From the NCBI RefSeq assembly GCF_000019785.1, contig NC_010524.1, forward strand, positions 1,178,001 through 1,242,000: DNA of 64,000 nt, read 5' to 3'. Of this stretch, positions 19,549 through 28,763 are shown in pieces. A program made the translations under genes and the position numbers. The number at the start of each line of letters is the position of its first letter. Position 1 is the stretch's first letter. Below the pieces are notes generated by a model. The model was not told where the DNA came from, searched no databases, and saw only the letters and a program-made list of their open reading frames with translations. The DNA comes from Leptothrix cholodnii SP-6 (lineage in GTDB: Bacteria; Pseudomonadota; Gammaproteobacteria; Burkholderiales; Burkholderiaceae_C).

Positions 19549-20493
19549 ATGCGCACCCGCCTGATCAACGTCGGCCGCCTGCCGCCCGCCCTCGAAGCCC
19601 GCCTCGCGCAGAGCTACGACCTGAGCACGCTGGCCGACCAGGCCGACCCCGCCGCCTACCTGGCCGCGCACGGCGGCGAGTTCGAGGCGCTGGTGACGTC
19701 GGCCGCCACCGGCGTCGACGCCGCCATGCTCGCCGCCTTGCCGCGGCTGCGGGTGATCTCCAACTTCGGCGTCGGGCTGGACAAGGTCGACGTGGCCGCC
19801 GCCCACGCCCGCGGCATCGCCGTGGGCTACACGCCCGACGTGCTCAACGACTGCGTGGCCGACATCGCCTTCGGGCTGATGCTCGACGCCGCACGCGGCA
19901 TGAGCGCGGCCGACCGTTTCGTGCGGCGCGGCGACTGGCTCCAGGGCCCGTTTCCGCTGGCGCGCAAGGTCAGCGGCGCGAGGCTGGGGCTGGTCGGCCT
20001 GGGCCGCATCGGCCGCACCATCGCGCAGCGTTCGACCGGTTTCGAGATGCCGGTGCGCTACCACTCGCGCCGGCCGGTCGACGGCGTGGCCTGGGTGCAC
20101 GAGCCGTCGCTGCTGGAGCTGGCGCGCTGGGCCGACTTCCTGGTGGTCATCACCGCCGGCGGGCCGGCCACGCGCCACCTGGTCAACGCCGAGGTGCTCG
20201 ACGCGCTGGGGCCGGACGGTTTCCTGATCAACGTGGCGCGCGGCTCGGTGATCGACGAGCCGGCGCTGGTGCAGGCGCTGGCCGACCGGCGCATCGCCGG
20301 CGCCGGGCTCGACGTGTTCGAGGACGAACCGCGTGTGCCGGCTGCCCTGATGGCGCTCGACAACGTCGTGCTGCTGCCCCACATTGCGAGTGCAACCCGC
20401 GAGACCCGCCAGGCCATGGCCGACCGGGTGTTCGACAACCTGCAGAGTTTCTTCGCCGAGGGACGCCTGGTCTCCGCGGCGCCCTCGGCCTGA
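19549..20493 (+). CDS. D-isomer-specific 2-hydroxyacid dehydrogenase
   Basis: A 314-residue NAD(P)H-linked 2-hydroxyacid dehydrogenase. The Rossmann motif GLVGLGRIGRTIAQR is at about 145-160. The catalytic Arg (INVARGSVIDE), Glu (FEDEPRVP) and His (LLPHIASAT) are all present. It most resembles glyoxylate/hydroxypyruvate reductases (GhrB/TtuD-side enzymes). It probably reduces hydroxypyruvate or a related 2-oxoacid formed from tartronate semialdehyde. It starts 13 bp after the Bug gene in the same operon. Confidence 0.9.
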   Translation: MRTRLINVGRLPPALEARLAQSYDLSTLADQADPAAYLAAHGGEFEALVTSAATGVDAAMLAALPRLRVISNFGVGLDKVDVAAAHARGIAVGYTPDVLNDCVADIAFGLMLDAARGMSAADRFVRRGDWLQGPFPLARKVSGARLGLVGLGRIGRTIAQRSTGFEMPVRYHSRRPVDGVAWVHEPSLLELARWADFLVVITAGGPATRHLVNAEVLDALGPDGFLINVARGSVIDEPALVQALADRRIAGAGLDVFEDEPRVPAALMALDNVVLLPHIASATRETRQAMADRVFDNLQSFFAEGRLVSAAPSA

Positions 20494-20518
20494 AACCGAC
20501 CTCGCACTGGAGACGCCC

Positions 20519-21316
20519 ATGAGAGAGAACCGCCTGCGCACGCTGTGGCGCAACGACCAGGCCGCCGTCAACGGCTGGCTGGCCATCCCCGACAGCTTCT
20601 CTGCCGAGGTGATGGCGCATCAGGGCTGGGACACGCTGACCATCGACCTGCAGCACGGCGTGGTCGACTACCCGGCGATGGTGACGATGCTGCAGGCGAT
20701 CTCCACCACCGCCACGGTGCCGATCGTGCGCGTGCCGTGGCTGGAGCCCGGCATCATCGGCAAGACGCTCGACGCCGGCGCCTACGGGATCATCTGCCCG
20801 ATGGTCAACAGCCGCGAGGACGCGCAGAAGCTGGTGGCCTACAGCCACTACGCGCCGCGTGGCACCCGCAGCTTCGGCCCGGTGCGCGCCACGTTGTACG
20901 CCGGCGCCGACTACCCGCAGCACGCCAACGACACCATCGTCACCTTCGCCATGATCGAGACCGCGCAGGCGCTCGACAAGCTCGATTCGATCCTGTCGGT
21001 CGAGGGGTTGGACGCGATCTACATCGGGCCGTCGGACCTGTCGCTGTCGATGGGCTGCCGGCCGGTGTTCGACGACGTCGACCCGCCGGTGGCGCAGGCG
21101 ATCGAGCACATCCTCGAACGCGCCACCGCGCACGGCCTGAAGGCCGGCATCCACAACGGCGTGCCCGAGGGCGCGCTGGCGCGGGTCGCCAAGGGCTTCC
21201 GCTTCGTCACAGTCAGCTCGGATGCGCGGCTGATGGCGGCGGGCTCGCAGCAGGTGCTGGCGCAGATGCGCGCTGCGCCGGCTGCCGTGGCGGGCACGGG
21301 CTCGGCCACTTACTGA
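20519..21316 (+). CDS. HpcH/HpaI-family class II aldolase
   Basis: A 265-residue metal-dependent aldolase. Family signatures are DTLTIDLQHGVVDY (catalytic His and acidic pair), VPIVRVPWLEPGIIGKTLDAGAYGIICPMV with the key arginine, and GLDAIYIGPSDLSLSMG. Relatives cleave 2-keto-3-deoxyglucarate to pyruvate and tartronate semialdehyde, or 4-hydroxy-2-oxoheptanedioate. Beside gudD and a tartronate semialdehyde reductase, the glucarate role is much likelier. The start is the ATG at 20519, chosen over a longer open frame that would overlap the previous gene. Confidence 0.9.
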   Translation: MRENRLRTLWRNDQAAVNGWLAIPDSFSAEVMAHQGWDTLTIDLQHGVVDYPAMVTMLQAISTTATVPIVRVPWLEPGIIGKTLDAGAYGIICPMVNSREDAQKLVAYSHYAPRGTRSFGPVRATLYAGADYPQHANDTIVTFAMIETAQALDKLDSILSVEGLDAIYIGPSDLSLSMGCRPVFDDVDPPVAQAIEHILERATAHGLKAGIHNGVPEGALARVAKGFRFVTVSSDARLMAAGSQQVLAQMRAAPAAVAGTGSATY

Positions 21317-21344
21317 AGCAAGACGAAATACGAAAGGAACTCCC

Positions 21345-22244
21345 ATGAAACTCGGATTCATCGGCCTCGGCATCATGGGCGCGCCCATGGCGGGCCATCT
21401 GCTGGCCGCCGGCCATGAACTGTTCGTGCACACCCGCAGCGCGGTGCCGGCGGCGCTGGGCGCGGCCGGTGCGGTGGCCTGCGCCAGCGGCGCCGAAGTG
21501 GCGCAGCGCGCCGACGTGGTCTTCACGATGGTGCCCGACACCCCCGACGTGCAGAAGGTGCTGTTCGGCGAAAACGGCGTGGCCTCCGGTCTGAGCGCTG
21601 GGAAAACCGTCGTCGACATGAGCAGCATCTCGCCGATCGAGACCCAGGTCTTCGCCAGGCAGATCGCCGCGCTCGGCTGCGATTACGTCGACGCGCCGGT
21701 CAGCGGCGGCGAGGTCGGCGCCAAGGCCGCCAGCCTGACGATCATGGTGGGCGGCAGCGAGGCGGCGTTCGCGCGCATCCAGCCGCTGCTGGCGCTGATG
21801 GGCAAGAACATCACGCACGTGGGCGACGTCGGCGCGGGCCAGATCACCAAGGTGGCCAACCAGATCATCGTCGCGCTCAACATCGCCGCGGTCGGCGAGG
21901 CGCTGGTGTTCGCCAGCAAGGCCGGCGCCGATCCGGCCAAGGTGCGGCAGGCGCTGATGGGCGGATTCGCGTCCAGCCGCATCCTCGAGGTGCATGGCGA
22001 ACGCATGATCAAGCGCACCTTCAACCCGGGTTTTCGCATCGGCCTGCACCAGAAGGACCTGAATCTGGCGCTGCAGGGCGCCAAGGCGCTGGGCGTGGCG
22101 CTGCCCAGCACCGCCAACGCGGCGCAGCTGATGCAGGTGTGCGCCGCGCAGGGCTGGGATCAGCTCGACCACTCGGCGCTGGTCAAGGCGCTGGAACTGA
22201 TGGCCGCGCACGACGTGGCCGCGGCGCCCGACGCGGCTGCCTGA
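21345..22244 (+). CDS. garR: 2-hydroxy-3-oxopropionate (tartronate semialdehyde) reductase
   Basis: A 299-residue beta-hydroxyacid dehydrogenase reducing tartronate semialdehyde to D-glycerate. It shows the N-terminal GFIGLGIMGAPMAGHLL, the DAPVSGGEVGA substrate loop, and the catalytic lysine in QITKVANQIIVALN. It is the last gene of the rightward operon and completes the aldolase route. A close paralogue (35551-36456, minus strand) sits in the glyoxylate operon; the two share long identical stretches. A hairpin terminator follows. Confidence 0.94.
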   Translation: MKLGFIGLGIMGAPMAGHLLAAGHELFVHTRSAVPAALGAAGAVACASGAEVAQRADVVFTMVPDTPDVQKVLFGENGVASGLSAGKTVVDMSSISPIETQVFARQIAALGCDYVDAPVSGGEVGAKAASLTIMVGGSEAAFARIQPLLALMGKNITHVGDVGAGQITKVANQIIVALNIAAVGEALVFASKAGADPAKVRQALMGGFASSRILEVHGERMIKRTFNPGFRIGLHQKDLNLALQGAKALGVALPSTANAAQLMQVCAAQGWDQLDHSALVKALELMAAHDVAAAPDAAA

Positions 22245-22294
22245 GCCCGGCGCCCGCCCGGCCTGCACGCAAGCCGCGTGGTCCGGGCGGCAAG

Positions 22295-22317
22295 ACGGGC
22301 CACCTTCGGCCCGTTTA
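22295..22317 (+). terminator. terminator after the aldarate operon
   Basis: A stem ACGGGCC / GGCCCGT with a 6-nt loop followed by TTA, 51 bp beyond the garR stop. A short T-run makes it a modest intrinsic terminator. Confidence 0.5.
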
Positions 22318-22419
22318 TCGCGCCTTCGCGGCGTGCGGGGTTCTCTAGGATCAGGGTGTCGCGGTCGCTGTGCGCCGCGGCGGGTGGCATCGGCCATCCT
22401 GCTGATGACGAGGCCCACC

Positions 22420-25400
22420 ATGTCCCAAATTTCCCTGCCGTCCCTGTCGCTGGTCCCCACGCCCGACGAGCTGCGTCGCGGCACCGGCGCGCTGCCCGTG
22501 CAGGCGCCCGGCAAGGCGTCGGCGTCGAAGAAATCCTTTGCCTGGCCGACTCCGCCGCTGGCCGCCTACCCGCTGCCGGTGCCCGCGCTCGAGCCCGAGC
22601 CGTGCGAGATCGAGGGCCGCACCGGCAACCTGATGGCCGGGCTGATGGTGTCGTTCGAGCCCGAAGAAGGCCTGGTGCGCGTGCAGGTGCCGCCCGAGCG
22701 GGTGCCGATGGCGCTGCGCTTCAACCAGATCCGCCGCCTCACGCTCAAGCGCAGCCTGGCACCGCTGAGCGCGGCGATGGTGGCCGACGCCGCCGGCGAT
22801 CCGCCCGACCAGGTGCTGGCGCATCACCAGAGCCAGTCGTACACGGTGCAGCTGATGGGCGGCGCCAGCATGGCCGGGCGCACGGTCGGCCATGTCGAGA
22901 TGCCGGTCGGCCTGTTCCTGTTCGCGCCGCTCGACGGGCTGGGCTCGGTGCAGCGCATCTTCGTGCCGCGGGTGGCGATCGAGCAGTTCCAGATCGGCGA
23001 GCGGCTCGGCCAGATGCTGATCGAGCAGCAGGCCACCACGCCCGAACAGCTCGAACAGGTGCTGCTGCAGCAGCAGACCCAGCGCCAGAAGAAGCTCGGC
23101 GAACAGCTGGTCGAGCGCCAGATCGTGACCCCCGAACAGCTGCTGACCGCGCTCGACAAGCAGGCCCGCATGCCGTCGGTGCGCCTGGGCGAGGCGCTGG
23201 TGGCGCTGGGCTATCTGACCGACAAGCAGCTGCAGGAAGCCCTGCAGCTGCAGCGCACCGACCGGGTCCAGCCGCTGGGCGAGCTGCTGGTCGAAAAAGG
23301 CCTGGTCGAAGGCGAGCAGCTGCGCATCGCGCTGGCCCGCAAGATGGGTTATCCGGTGGTCGATGTCGCCGGTTTCCCGGTCGACCCGGCCTTGATCCCG
23401 CTGCTGCCGGCACCGGCCGCCCGGCGCCTGCAGGTGTTGCCGCTGATGCGCCGCGGCGGCCGGCTGGTGGTAGCGATGCACGACGCCAGCCAGCAGTCGG
23501 TGATCGAGGAACTGCAGCGCCTAACGCAATCCCACATCGCCCCGACGCTGGCCGGCGGCACCGGCCTGGCGGAGGCGATCGAGCGCGCCTACAGCCAGGT
23601 GACGTCCGACCTGATCGAATACACGCCGGTCGACGACCTGCCGGCACGGCGCACGCCGATGCCGCCCGCGCATTTCCCGGCCGCCGCGCTGCGCCGGGCG
23701 GCGGGCCCGTCGGTGGATCTGCCGGTGGAGCTGCCCGTGACCGTCCCGACCCTGCCGCCACCGGCGCCTCCAGTCGTCGTGCAGGACACGCTGCGGCCCA
23801 ACGAAGGCCCGATGTCGGTCGCCGACGCGGCCGACGCGGGTTTCCCGCTGATCTCGCTGGAGGCGATGGGTGTCGAGGTGACGGAGCTGACCGGCCTGGC
23901 CGGCCACGACGCGGCCGACCTGCCGCACCCGGTCGACCACACGCCGACCCAGCCGCTGGCCCATCCGTCGGACCCTCACGCGGCAGCCACCCACGAGCAC
24001 GCCGAAGTCGACCTGCCGATCACCGTGCCGGCCGGCTGGCCGGTCGACGCCCCGACGGTCGATGTCACGCCGGCGCAGGCTCCGTCGATCGAGGCTCGCC
24101 ACGCCGAACCCGCGCCCGTCGCTGCGCCGTCGCCCGGCAAGCCGGTGCCGCGCCACGAGCGCCAGGCCCAGGCCGCCGCCGCCGATGCCGAGGCGTCCAG
24201 CCGGGCCCGCAGCAGCGCCGATCGCCACGAGAGCCCGCTGCTGCAGACGCTGGCCAACCTGGTGCTCGATGCGCTGGGCCGCGGCGCCAGCAGCGTTCAG
24301 ATCGAAACCCTCGGGCCCGACGACAAGCTGCAGGTGCGCCTGCGCCGCAACGGCCGGCTCGAGCCGCACACCGATCTGCCGGCGACCTACCGGGTGCCGC
24401 TGATCGCGCGCATCAAGGCCCTGTGCGAGCTCGACGTCAGCGAAACCCGCCGTCCGCAGGAGGGCCGGCTGGCGTTCGGCCGACTGGTGCCGCAGCACAA
24501 GATCGACCTGCGGGTGCACGTGCTGCCGACCCAGAACGGCCTCGAGGACGTCGTGATCGGCCTGCCGTCGCGCCTCAAGCCGATGGCGCTGGATGCGCTG
24601 GGCATGGCAGCGCCCGAGGTCGAGCGGCTGAAGGGCCTGCTCGACCGGCCGGCCGGCCTGATCCTGTGTGTCGGCCCGGCGCGATCGGGGCGCACCACCA
24701 GCCTGCACGCCAGCCTGGCACACCTGAACCGCCCCGAGCGGCGCATCTGGACGCTCGAGGACCGCATCGAGCTGACCCAGCCGGGCCTGCGCCAGATGCA
24801 GGTCCACCCCGACGAGGGGCAGACCTACGAATCCGGCCTGCGCACCCTGCTCAACACCGACGCCGACGTGCTGATGGTCGGCCACATCGGCGACGTCGGC
24901 ACCGCCCGCGTGGCGGTCGACGCGGCGCTGCAGGGCCGGCTGGTGATCGGCGCGATGACCGGTCGCAACGCCTGCGACGCCGTGATGCGGCTGATGGACC
25001 AGGGCGTCACGCCGTGGGATCTGTCGGACGCGCTGCTGGGCGTGCACAGCCAGCGCCTGCTGCGCCGCATGTGCAGCGCCTGCCGCATGAGCCGCAGCGC
25101 CAAGGAGACCGAGATCGAGGAATGGGTGGAAGGCTATTTCCACGGCGCCGTGGTGGCCGATCCGCTGCCCGAACGCGAGGCGCTGCTGCGCAGCTGGCTC
25201 GAGCGTTTCGGCCGCGAAGGCCGGCTGCGCCGCTTCCAGAGCCCCGGTTGCGAGCGCTGCGGCCACACCGGCCAGCGCGGCCGGCTGGCGGTGCACGAGC
25301 TGCTGGTGGTGACGCGCGAGCTGCGCCGCCTGATCCGCGCCGGTGCGCCGGCCTGGAACCTGCAGCGCCAGGCCCAGAAGGACGGCATGCGCACGCTGCG

Positions 25401-25473
25401 CCAGGAGGCGGTCGAGAAGATGGTGGCCGGCCAGATCACGCTCGACGAGGTGCGCACGGTGCTCGACCTGTGA
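22420..25473 (+). CDS. MshEN/GspE-type protein with degenerate ATPase motifs
   Basis: About 1017 residues (ATG at 22420, or 22405). Order: an N-terminal ~190-residue beta-rich region; MshEN-like helical repeats (about 190-330) with RLGQMLIEQ, KLGEQLV, RLGEALVALGYLTDKQLQEAL and PLGELLVEKGLV, a pattern that binds c-di-GMP in MshE; a ~230-residue Pro/Ala/His-rich linker; then a GspE/PilB secretion ATPase fold (about 600-1015). The Walker A reads GPARSGRTT, with Arg (about 758) in place of Lys. The Walker B region reads VLMVGHIGD, with His (about 822) where GspE proteins have Glu. A CxxC pair (CSAC, CERC) matches the GspE zinc site. Without pilus or type II secretion genes nearby, it may be a regulatory pseudo-ATPase. 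Confidence 0.8.
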   Translation: MSQISLPSLSLVPTPDELRRGTGALPVQAPGKASASKKSFAWPTPPLAAYPLPVPALEPEPCEIEGRTGNLMAGLMVSFEPEEGLVRVQVPPERVPMALRFNQIRRLTLKRSLAPLSAAMVADAAGDPPDQVLAHHQSQSYTVQLMGGASMAGRTVGHVEMPVGLFLFAPLDGLGSVQRIFVPRVAIEQFQIGERLGQMLIEQQATTPEQLEQVLLQQQTQRQKKLGEQLVERQIVTPEQLLTALDKQARMPSVRLGEALVALGYLTDKQLQEALQLQRTDRVQPLGELLVEKGLVEGEQLRIALARKMGYPVVDVAGFPVDPALIPLLPAPAARRLQVLPLMRRGGRLVVAMHDASQQSVIEELQRLTQSHIAPTLAGGTGLAEAIERAYSQVTSDLIEYTPVDDLPARRTPMPPAHFPAAALRRAAGPSVDLPVELPVTVPTLPPPAPPVVVQDTLRPNEGPMSVADAADAGFPLISLEAMGVEVTELTGLAGHDAADLPHPVDHTPTQPLAHPSDPHAAATHEHAEVDLPITVPAGWPVDAPTVDVTPAQAPSIEARHAEPAPVAAPSPGKPVPRHERQAQAAAADAEASSRARSSADRHESPLLQTLANLVLDALGRGASSVQIETLGPDDKLQVRLRRNGRLEPHTDLPATYRVPLIARIKALCELDVSETRRPQEGRLAFGRLVPQHKIDLRVHVLPTQNGLEDVVIGLPSRLKPMALDALGMAAPEVERLKGLLDRPAGLILCVGPARSGRTTSLHASLAHLNRPERRIWTLEDRIELTQPGLRQMQVHPDEGQTYESGLRTLLNTDADVLMVGHIGDVGTARVAVDAALQGRLVIGAMTGRNACDAVMRLMDQGVTPWDLSDALLGVHSQRLLRRMCSACRMSRSAKETEIEEWVEGYFHGAVVADPLPEREALLRSWLERFGREGRLRRFQSPGCERCGHTGQRGRLAVHELLVVTRELRRLIRAGAPAWNLQRQAQKDGMRTLRQEAVEKMVAGQITLDEVRTVLDL

Positions 25474-27429
25474 TCAGCGCCCGCGCAGGAACAGCGTGTC
25501 GAGCTCGCGCAGCGTGACCTGACGCCAGGTCGGTCGGCCGTGGTTGCACAGGTCGGCGCGGTCGGTGGTTTCCATGTCGCGCAGCAGCGCGTTCATCTCT
25601 TCGAGTGTCAGGCGCCGGTTGGCGCGCACCGCGCCGTGGCAGGCCATCGTGGCCAGGATCTCGTCGTGCGCGCGCTGCACCAGCGTGCTGGCCTCGCCGG
25701 TGGCGCTCTGGCCGAGTTCGGCCAGCACCGAGCGCGCCAGCGCCACCGGGTCGGCATCACGCAGCGCGGCCGGGCGCGAACGCAGCGCCAGCACGCCGGC
25801 CGACAGCGGCGTCAGGTCGAGGCCCAGCTGCAGCAGCGTGGCCGCGTGCACCTCGGCGGTGGCGATCTCGGTCGGCGTGGCGGCGAAGGTGGCCGGGATC
25901 AGCATCGGCTGAGCCTCGATGCCCGGCGCGCCGTTTTCGTTGCCTTCAGCCGCGCCGCGTCGTGACGCCAGGCTCTGCTTGAGCCGCTCGTAGACGATGC
26001 GCTCGTGCGCCGCGTGCATGTCGACGATCACCAGCCCGCGGCGGTTTTCCGCCAGCACGTAGGCGCCGCCCAGTTGCGCCAGCGCGCGGCCGAGCGGCCA
26101 CTCGTCTTGCGGATCGACGGCGGCGTGGTCGGTGCGCAGCGGGAAGGCCGTGGCCGGATCGCCGCTCGGCGCCGTTGAGTAGCCGGGTGAACCGGAGAAG
26201 CCCGGCGGCATCTCGCGCGCATGCAGTTGCGCCGCCTGCTGCAGCGCGAGGCTGCCTTGCACCGGGTAGGGCGCGCGCCAGGCGGTTGATGCAGTCGACG
26301 CGGTCGGGTTGCCGGTCCAGACGTCGGGGTTGCGATCGATCGGTGCGTTCGGCGGGGCCCCGGTCGGCTCGACGGCGGCCGGTCCGTCCGCCGGCGCAGC
26401 ACCGGCCTCGTGCAGCCGCGGCAGCGCCAGCGCGGCCTCGACCGAGCGGCGCAGCGCCTGGTGCACCTCGCGCGAGTCGCGGAAACGCACCTCGCTCTTG
26501 GTCGGATGCACGTTGACGTCGACCCGCTCCGGCGGCACGTCGACGAACAGCACGTAGCTGGGCTGGCGGCTGCCGTGCAGCACGTCCTCGTAGGCCGAGC
26601 GCACGCCGTGGGCGACCAGCCGGTCGCGCACGTGGCGGCCGTTGACGTAGGCGTATTGCAGGTCGGCGCGGGCGCGGGCGGCCTCGGGCAGGCCGACGCG
26701 GCCGTAGACCTGCAGCGGGCCGGCCTGCGCCGTGACCTCGCGGCTGGCGGCGATGAACTCCTCGCCCAGCACGTCGCGCACACGCTGCTCGGGCGTGCCG
26801 GCGCGCCACTGTTCGAGCAGCCGGCCTTCGTGCCAGACCGCAAACGCCACCGCAGGCCGCGCCAGCGCGTGGCGGCGCACCGCTTCGAGGCAGTGCGCCA
26901 GCTCGGTGGCGTCGGTCTTCAAGAACTTGCGCCGCGCCGGCGTGGCGAAGAACAGCTCGCGCACCTCGACCGTGGTGCCGACCGAGCGCGCCGCCGGTGC
27001 CAGCTCGCCGCTGCGGGCGTCGATGCGCATCGCGTGCGCGCTGTCGGCGGTGCGGCTGGTGATGGCCAGTTCGGCCACCGCGCCCAGCGCCGCCAGCGCC
27101 TCGCCGCGGAAGCCCATCGTGCCGACCTGCTCCAGGTCGTGCAGGCTCGTGATCTTGCTGGTGGCGTGGCGCTTGAGGGCCAGCGGCAGTTCGTCGGCGG
27201 GGATGCCGGCGCCGTCGTCCTCGACCAGGATCGCGCGCACGCCGCCGGCGGCCAGTCGCAGCGTGATCTGGCGCGCGCCGGCGTCGAGCGCGTTGTCGAG
27301 CAGCTCGCGCACCACCGAGCCGGGGCGCTCGATCACCTCGCCGGCGGCGATCTGGCTGATCAGCTCGTCGGGCAGTTCGCGGATGGCGCGGCGCGTGGCG
27401 CCGGACGCGGTGGACGGGGGCAGGGTCAT
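25474..27429 (-). CDS. mutL: DNA mismatch repair protein MutL
   Basis: A 651-residue GHKL ATPase. N-terminal motifs are intact: ISQIAAGEVIERP, ELLDNALDAGA (catalytic Glu and Mg-binding Asn), EDDGAGI and TMGFRGEAL. A ~110-residue Pro/Ala-rich linker leads to the C-terminal dimerisation domain (about 450-651). The DQHA(x)2E(x)4E endonuclease motif is not seen (the region reads VDMHAAHERIVYERL), so the endonuclease metal site cannot be assumed. MutL couples MutS recognition to strand removal. Its stop abuts the stop of the GspE-like gene with no gap (convergent). Confidence 0.96.
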   Translation of the reverse strand: MTLPPSTASGATRRAIRELPDELISQIAAGEVIERPGSVVRELLDNALDAGARQITLRLAAGGVRAILVEDDGAGIPADELPLALKRHATSKITSLHDLEQVGTMGFRGEALAALGAVAELAITSRTADSAHAMRIDARSGELAPAARSVGTTVEVRELFFATPARRKFLKTDATELAHCLEAVRRHALARPAVAFAVWHEGRLLEQWRAGTPEQRVRDVLGEEFIAASREVTAQAGPLQVYGRVGLPEAARARADLQYAYVNGRHVRDRLVAHGVRSAYEDVLHGSRQPSYVLFVDVPPERVDVNVHPTKSEVRFRDSREVHQALRRSVEAALALPRLHEAGAAPADGPAAVEPTGAPPNAPIDRNPDVWTGNPTASTASTAWRAPYPVQGSLALQQAAQLHAREMPPGFSGSPGYSTAPSGDPATAFPLRTDHAAVDPQDEWPLGRALAQLGGAYVLAENRRGLVIVDMHAAHERIVYERLKQSLASRRGAAEGNENGAPGIEAQPMLIPATFAATPTEIATAEVHAATLLQLGLDLTPLSAGVLALRSRPAALRDADPVALARSVLAELGQSATGEASTLVQRAHDEILATMACHGAVRANRRLTLEEMNALLRDMETTDRADLCNHGRPTWRQVTLRELDTLFLRGR

Positions 27430-27481
27430 GGGCCGGGATTGTAGGAAGCGGCCTTCCGGGCCGCCCTCGCCCGGTCAGTGC

Positions 27482-28600
27482 TCAGCGGATGTAGCGCCCG
27501 CCGGGGCCGACCTGCACCATCTCGACGAAGCGCGAGCCGCCGATCTCGCCGCGGCTGAAGTCGATCTCCATGCCGCCCCAGTTCATCTGCAGCACCGTCA
27601 GCATGGCGCGCAGCTGGCTGCGGCCGAGCTCGCGGCCGCAGCGCCGCAGGGCCTCGATCAGCACCTGGGCGGTGATGAAACCCTCCAGGCTGGCGTAGCC
27701 GATCCTGACCTGCGCGGGCTCGCACAGGCGCCGGTACGACAGGATCTGCGGGTCGGTCTGGCTCCAGGGGTAGGGCACCACCTGCGCCACGGCCAGGCCG
27801 CTCGCGAGCTTGAGTGCGCCGGCGGCGAGGGTCTCTTCGCCGCCCATCGACATCGAGAAGAAGCCCGGATGGCGGTTCAGCGCGGCGGCCATCTCCATCA
27901 TCTGGATCGACTGCGCCGCCGGCAGCGCCAGCACCAGCGCCTGCGGATCGAGCGCCATCAGCTTGCGGGTGGCCTCGTGCACGGTCGCGGGGTCGGGCGT
28001 GACGGCGGCTTGCGCCAGGGTCTTGATGCCCTCGCGCGCCAGCGCCGCACCCAGCAGCGAGGCCAGCGTCGCGCCGGCCGGATCGCCGGGCGTGACCACG
28101 GCCACCCGGGTCAGCCGGACGGTGGCGAGGTGGCGGGCCAGCGCCTCGGCCTCGCGCGCCTGGCTGGCGCGGACGTGGAAATGCCAGCCGCGCACCTGTT
28201 CGCGCTGTCGGTCGCCGATGCCCAGGCCGCCGATCGCGGGGGCGCGGGTGTCGGCCGGCATCTGCGCCAGCGTCGGGCCCTGCACCGGGCCGATCGGGCC
28301 GAGCCAGGCGACGAAACCGGGTTCGGTGGCCAGGCGCTGGGCCTTGATCGCCAGCATCTGGGCCGGCTGCTGATCGTCCACCGGCACCCAGCGCAGCTTG
28401 CGCCCGCCGATGCCGCCGCGCGCGTTGGCGCTGTCGAGCGCGAGCTGGATGCCGGCCTGGAAATCGCGCAGCGCCGGGCCGCGCGCGCCGCCCGGCGGGG
28501 CGAAGCGGCCCAGCAGGAGATCGCTTCCGGCCGCGACCACCCCCGTGGGCAGGCCCATGCCGATGCCGGCGGCAGTCAGGACCAGGGAACGGCGGCGCAT
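27482..28600 (-). CDS. ABC-type branched-chain-amino-acid-like substrate-binding protein
   Basis: A 372-residue type I periplasmic binding protein (LivJ/Peripla_BP_6 fold). The start at 28600 (MRRRSLVLTAAGIG) gives a signal peptide with an arginine-rich start; a longer in-frame form adds only eleven residues ahead of it. Pattern elements include DFQAGIQLALDSANARGGIGGRKLRWV and VALAWLGPIG-type ligand loops. No permease or ATPase gene is adjacent, so it is an orphan binding protein whose partner or sensory role is unknown. Confidence 0.85.
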   Translation of the reverse strand: MRRRSLVLTAAGIGMGLPTGVVAAGSDLLLGRFAPPGGARGPALRDFQAGIQLALDSANARGGIGGRKLRWVPVDDQQPAQMLAIKAQRLATEPGFVAWLGPIGPVQGPTLAQMPADTRAPAIGGLGIGDRQREQVRGWHFHVRASQAREAEALARHLATVRLTRVAVVTPGDPAGATLASLLGAALAREGIKTLAQAAVTPDPATVHEATRKLMALDPQALVLALPAAQSIQMMEMAAALNRHPGFFSMSMGGEETLAAGALKLASGLAVAQVVPYPWSQTDPQILSYRRLCEPAQVRIGYASLEGFITAQVLIEALRRCGRELGRSQLRAMLTVLQMNWGGMEIDFSRGEIGGSRFVEMVQVGPGGRYIR

Positions 28601-28763
28601 CGTGGAGGGCAGGTCAGAGGGTTGCGGCAAGAGCCGGGCAGGAGGGCGGATTCAAGTGCGGCGCAGTGTGCCGGCCACATCGGGCCTTGTCATGAGCCCT
28701 AATTGATAAATGTGCCAAATTGTGACGGGCTGTGCACAGATGTGCTCCGGGATAATCCGTGCC

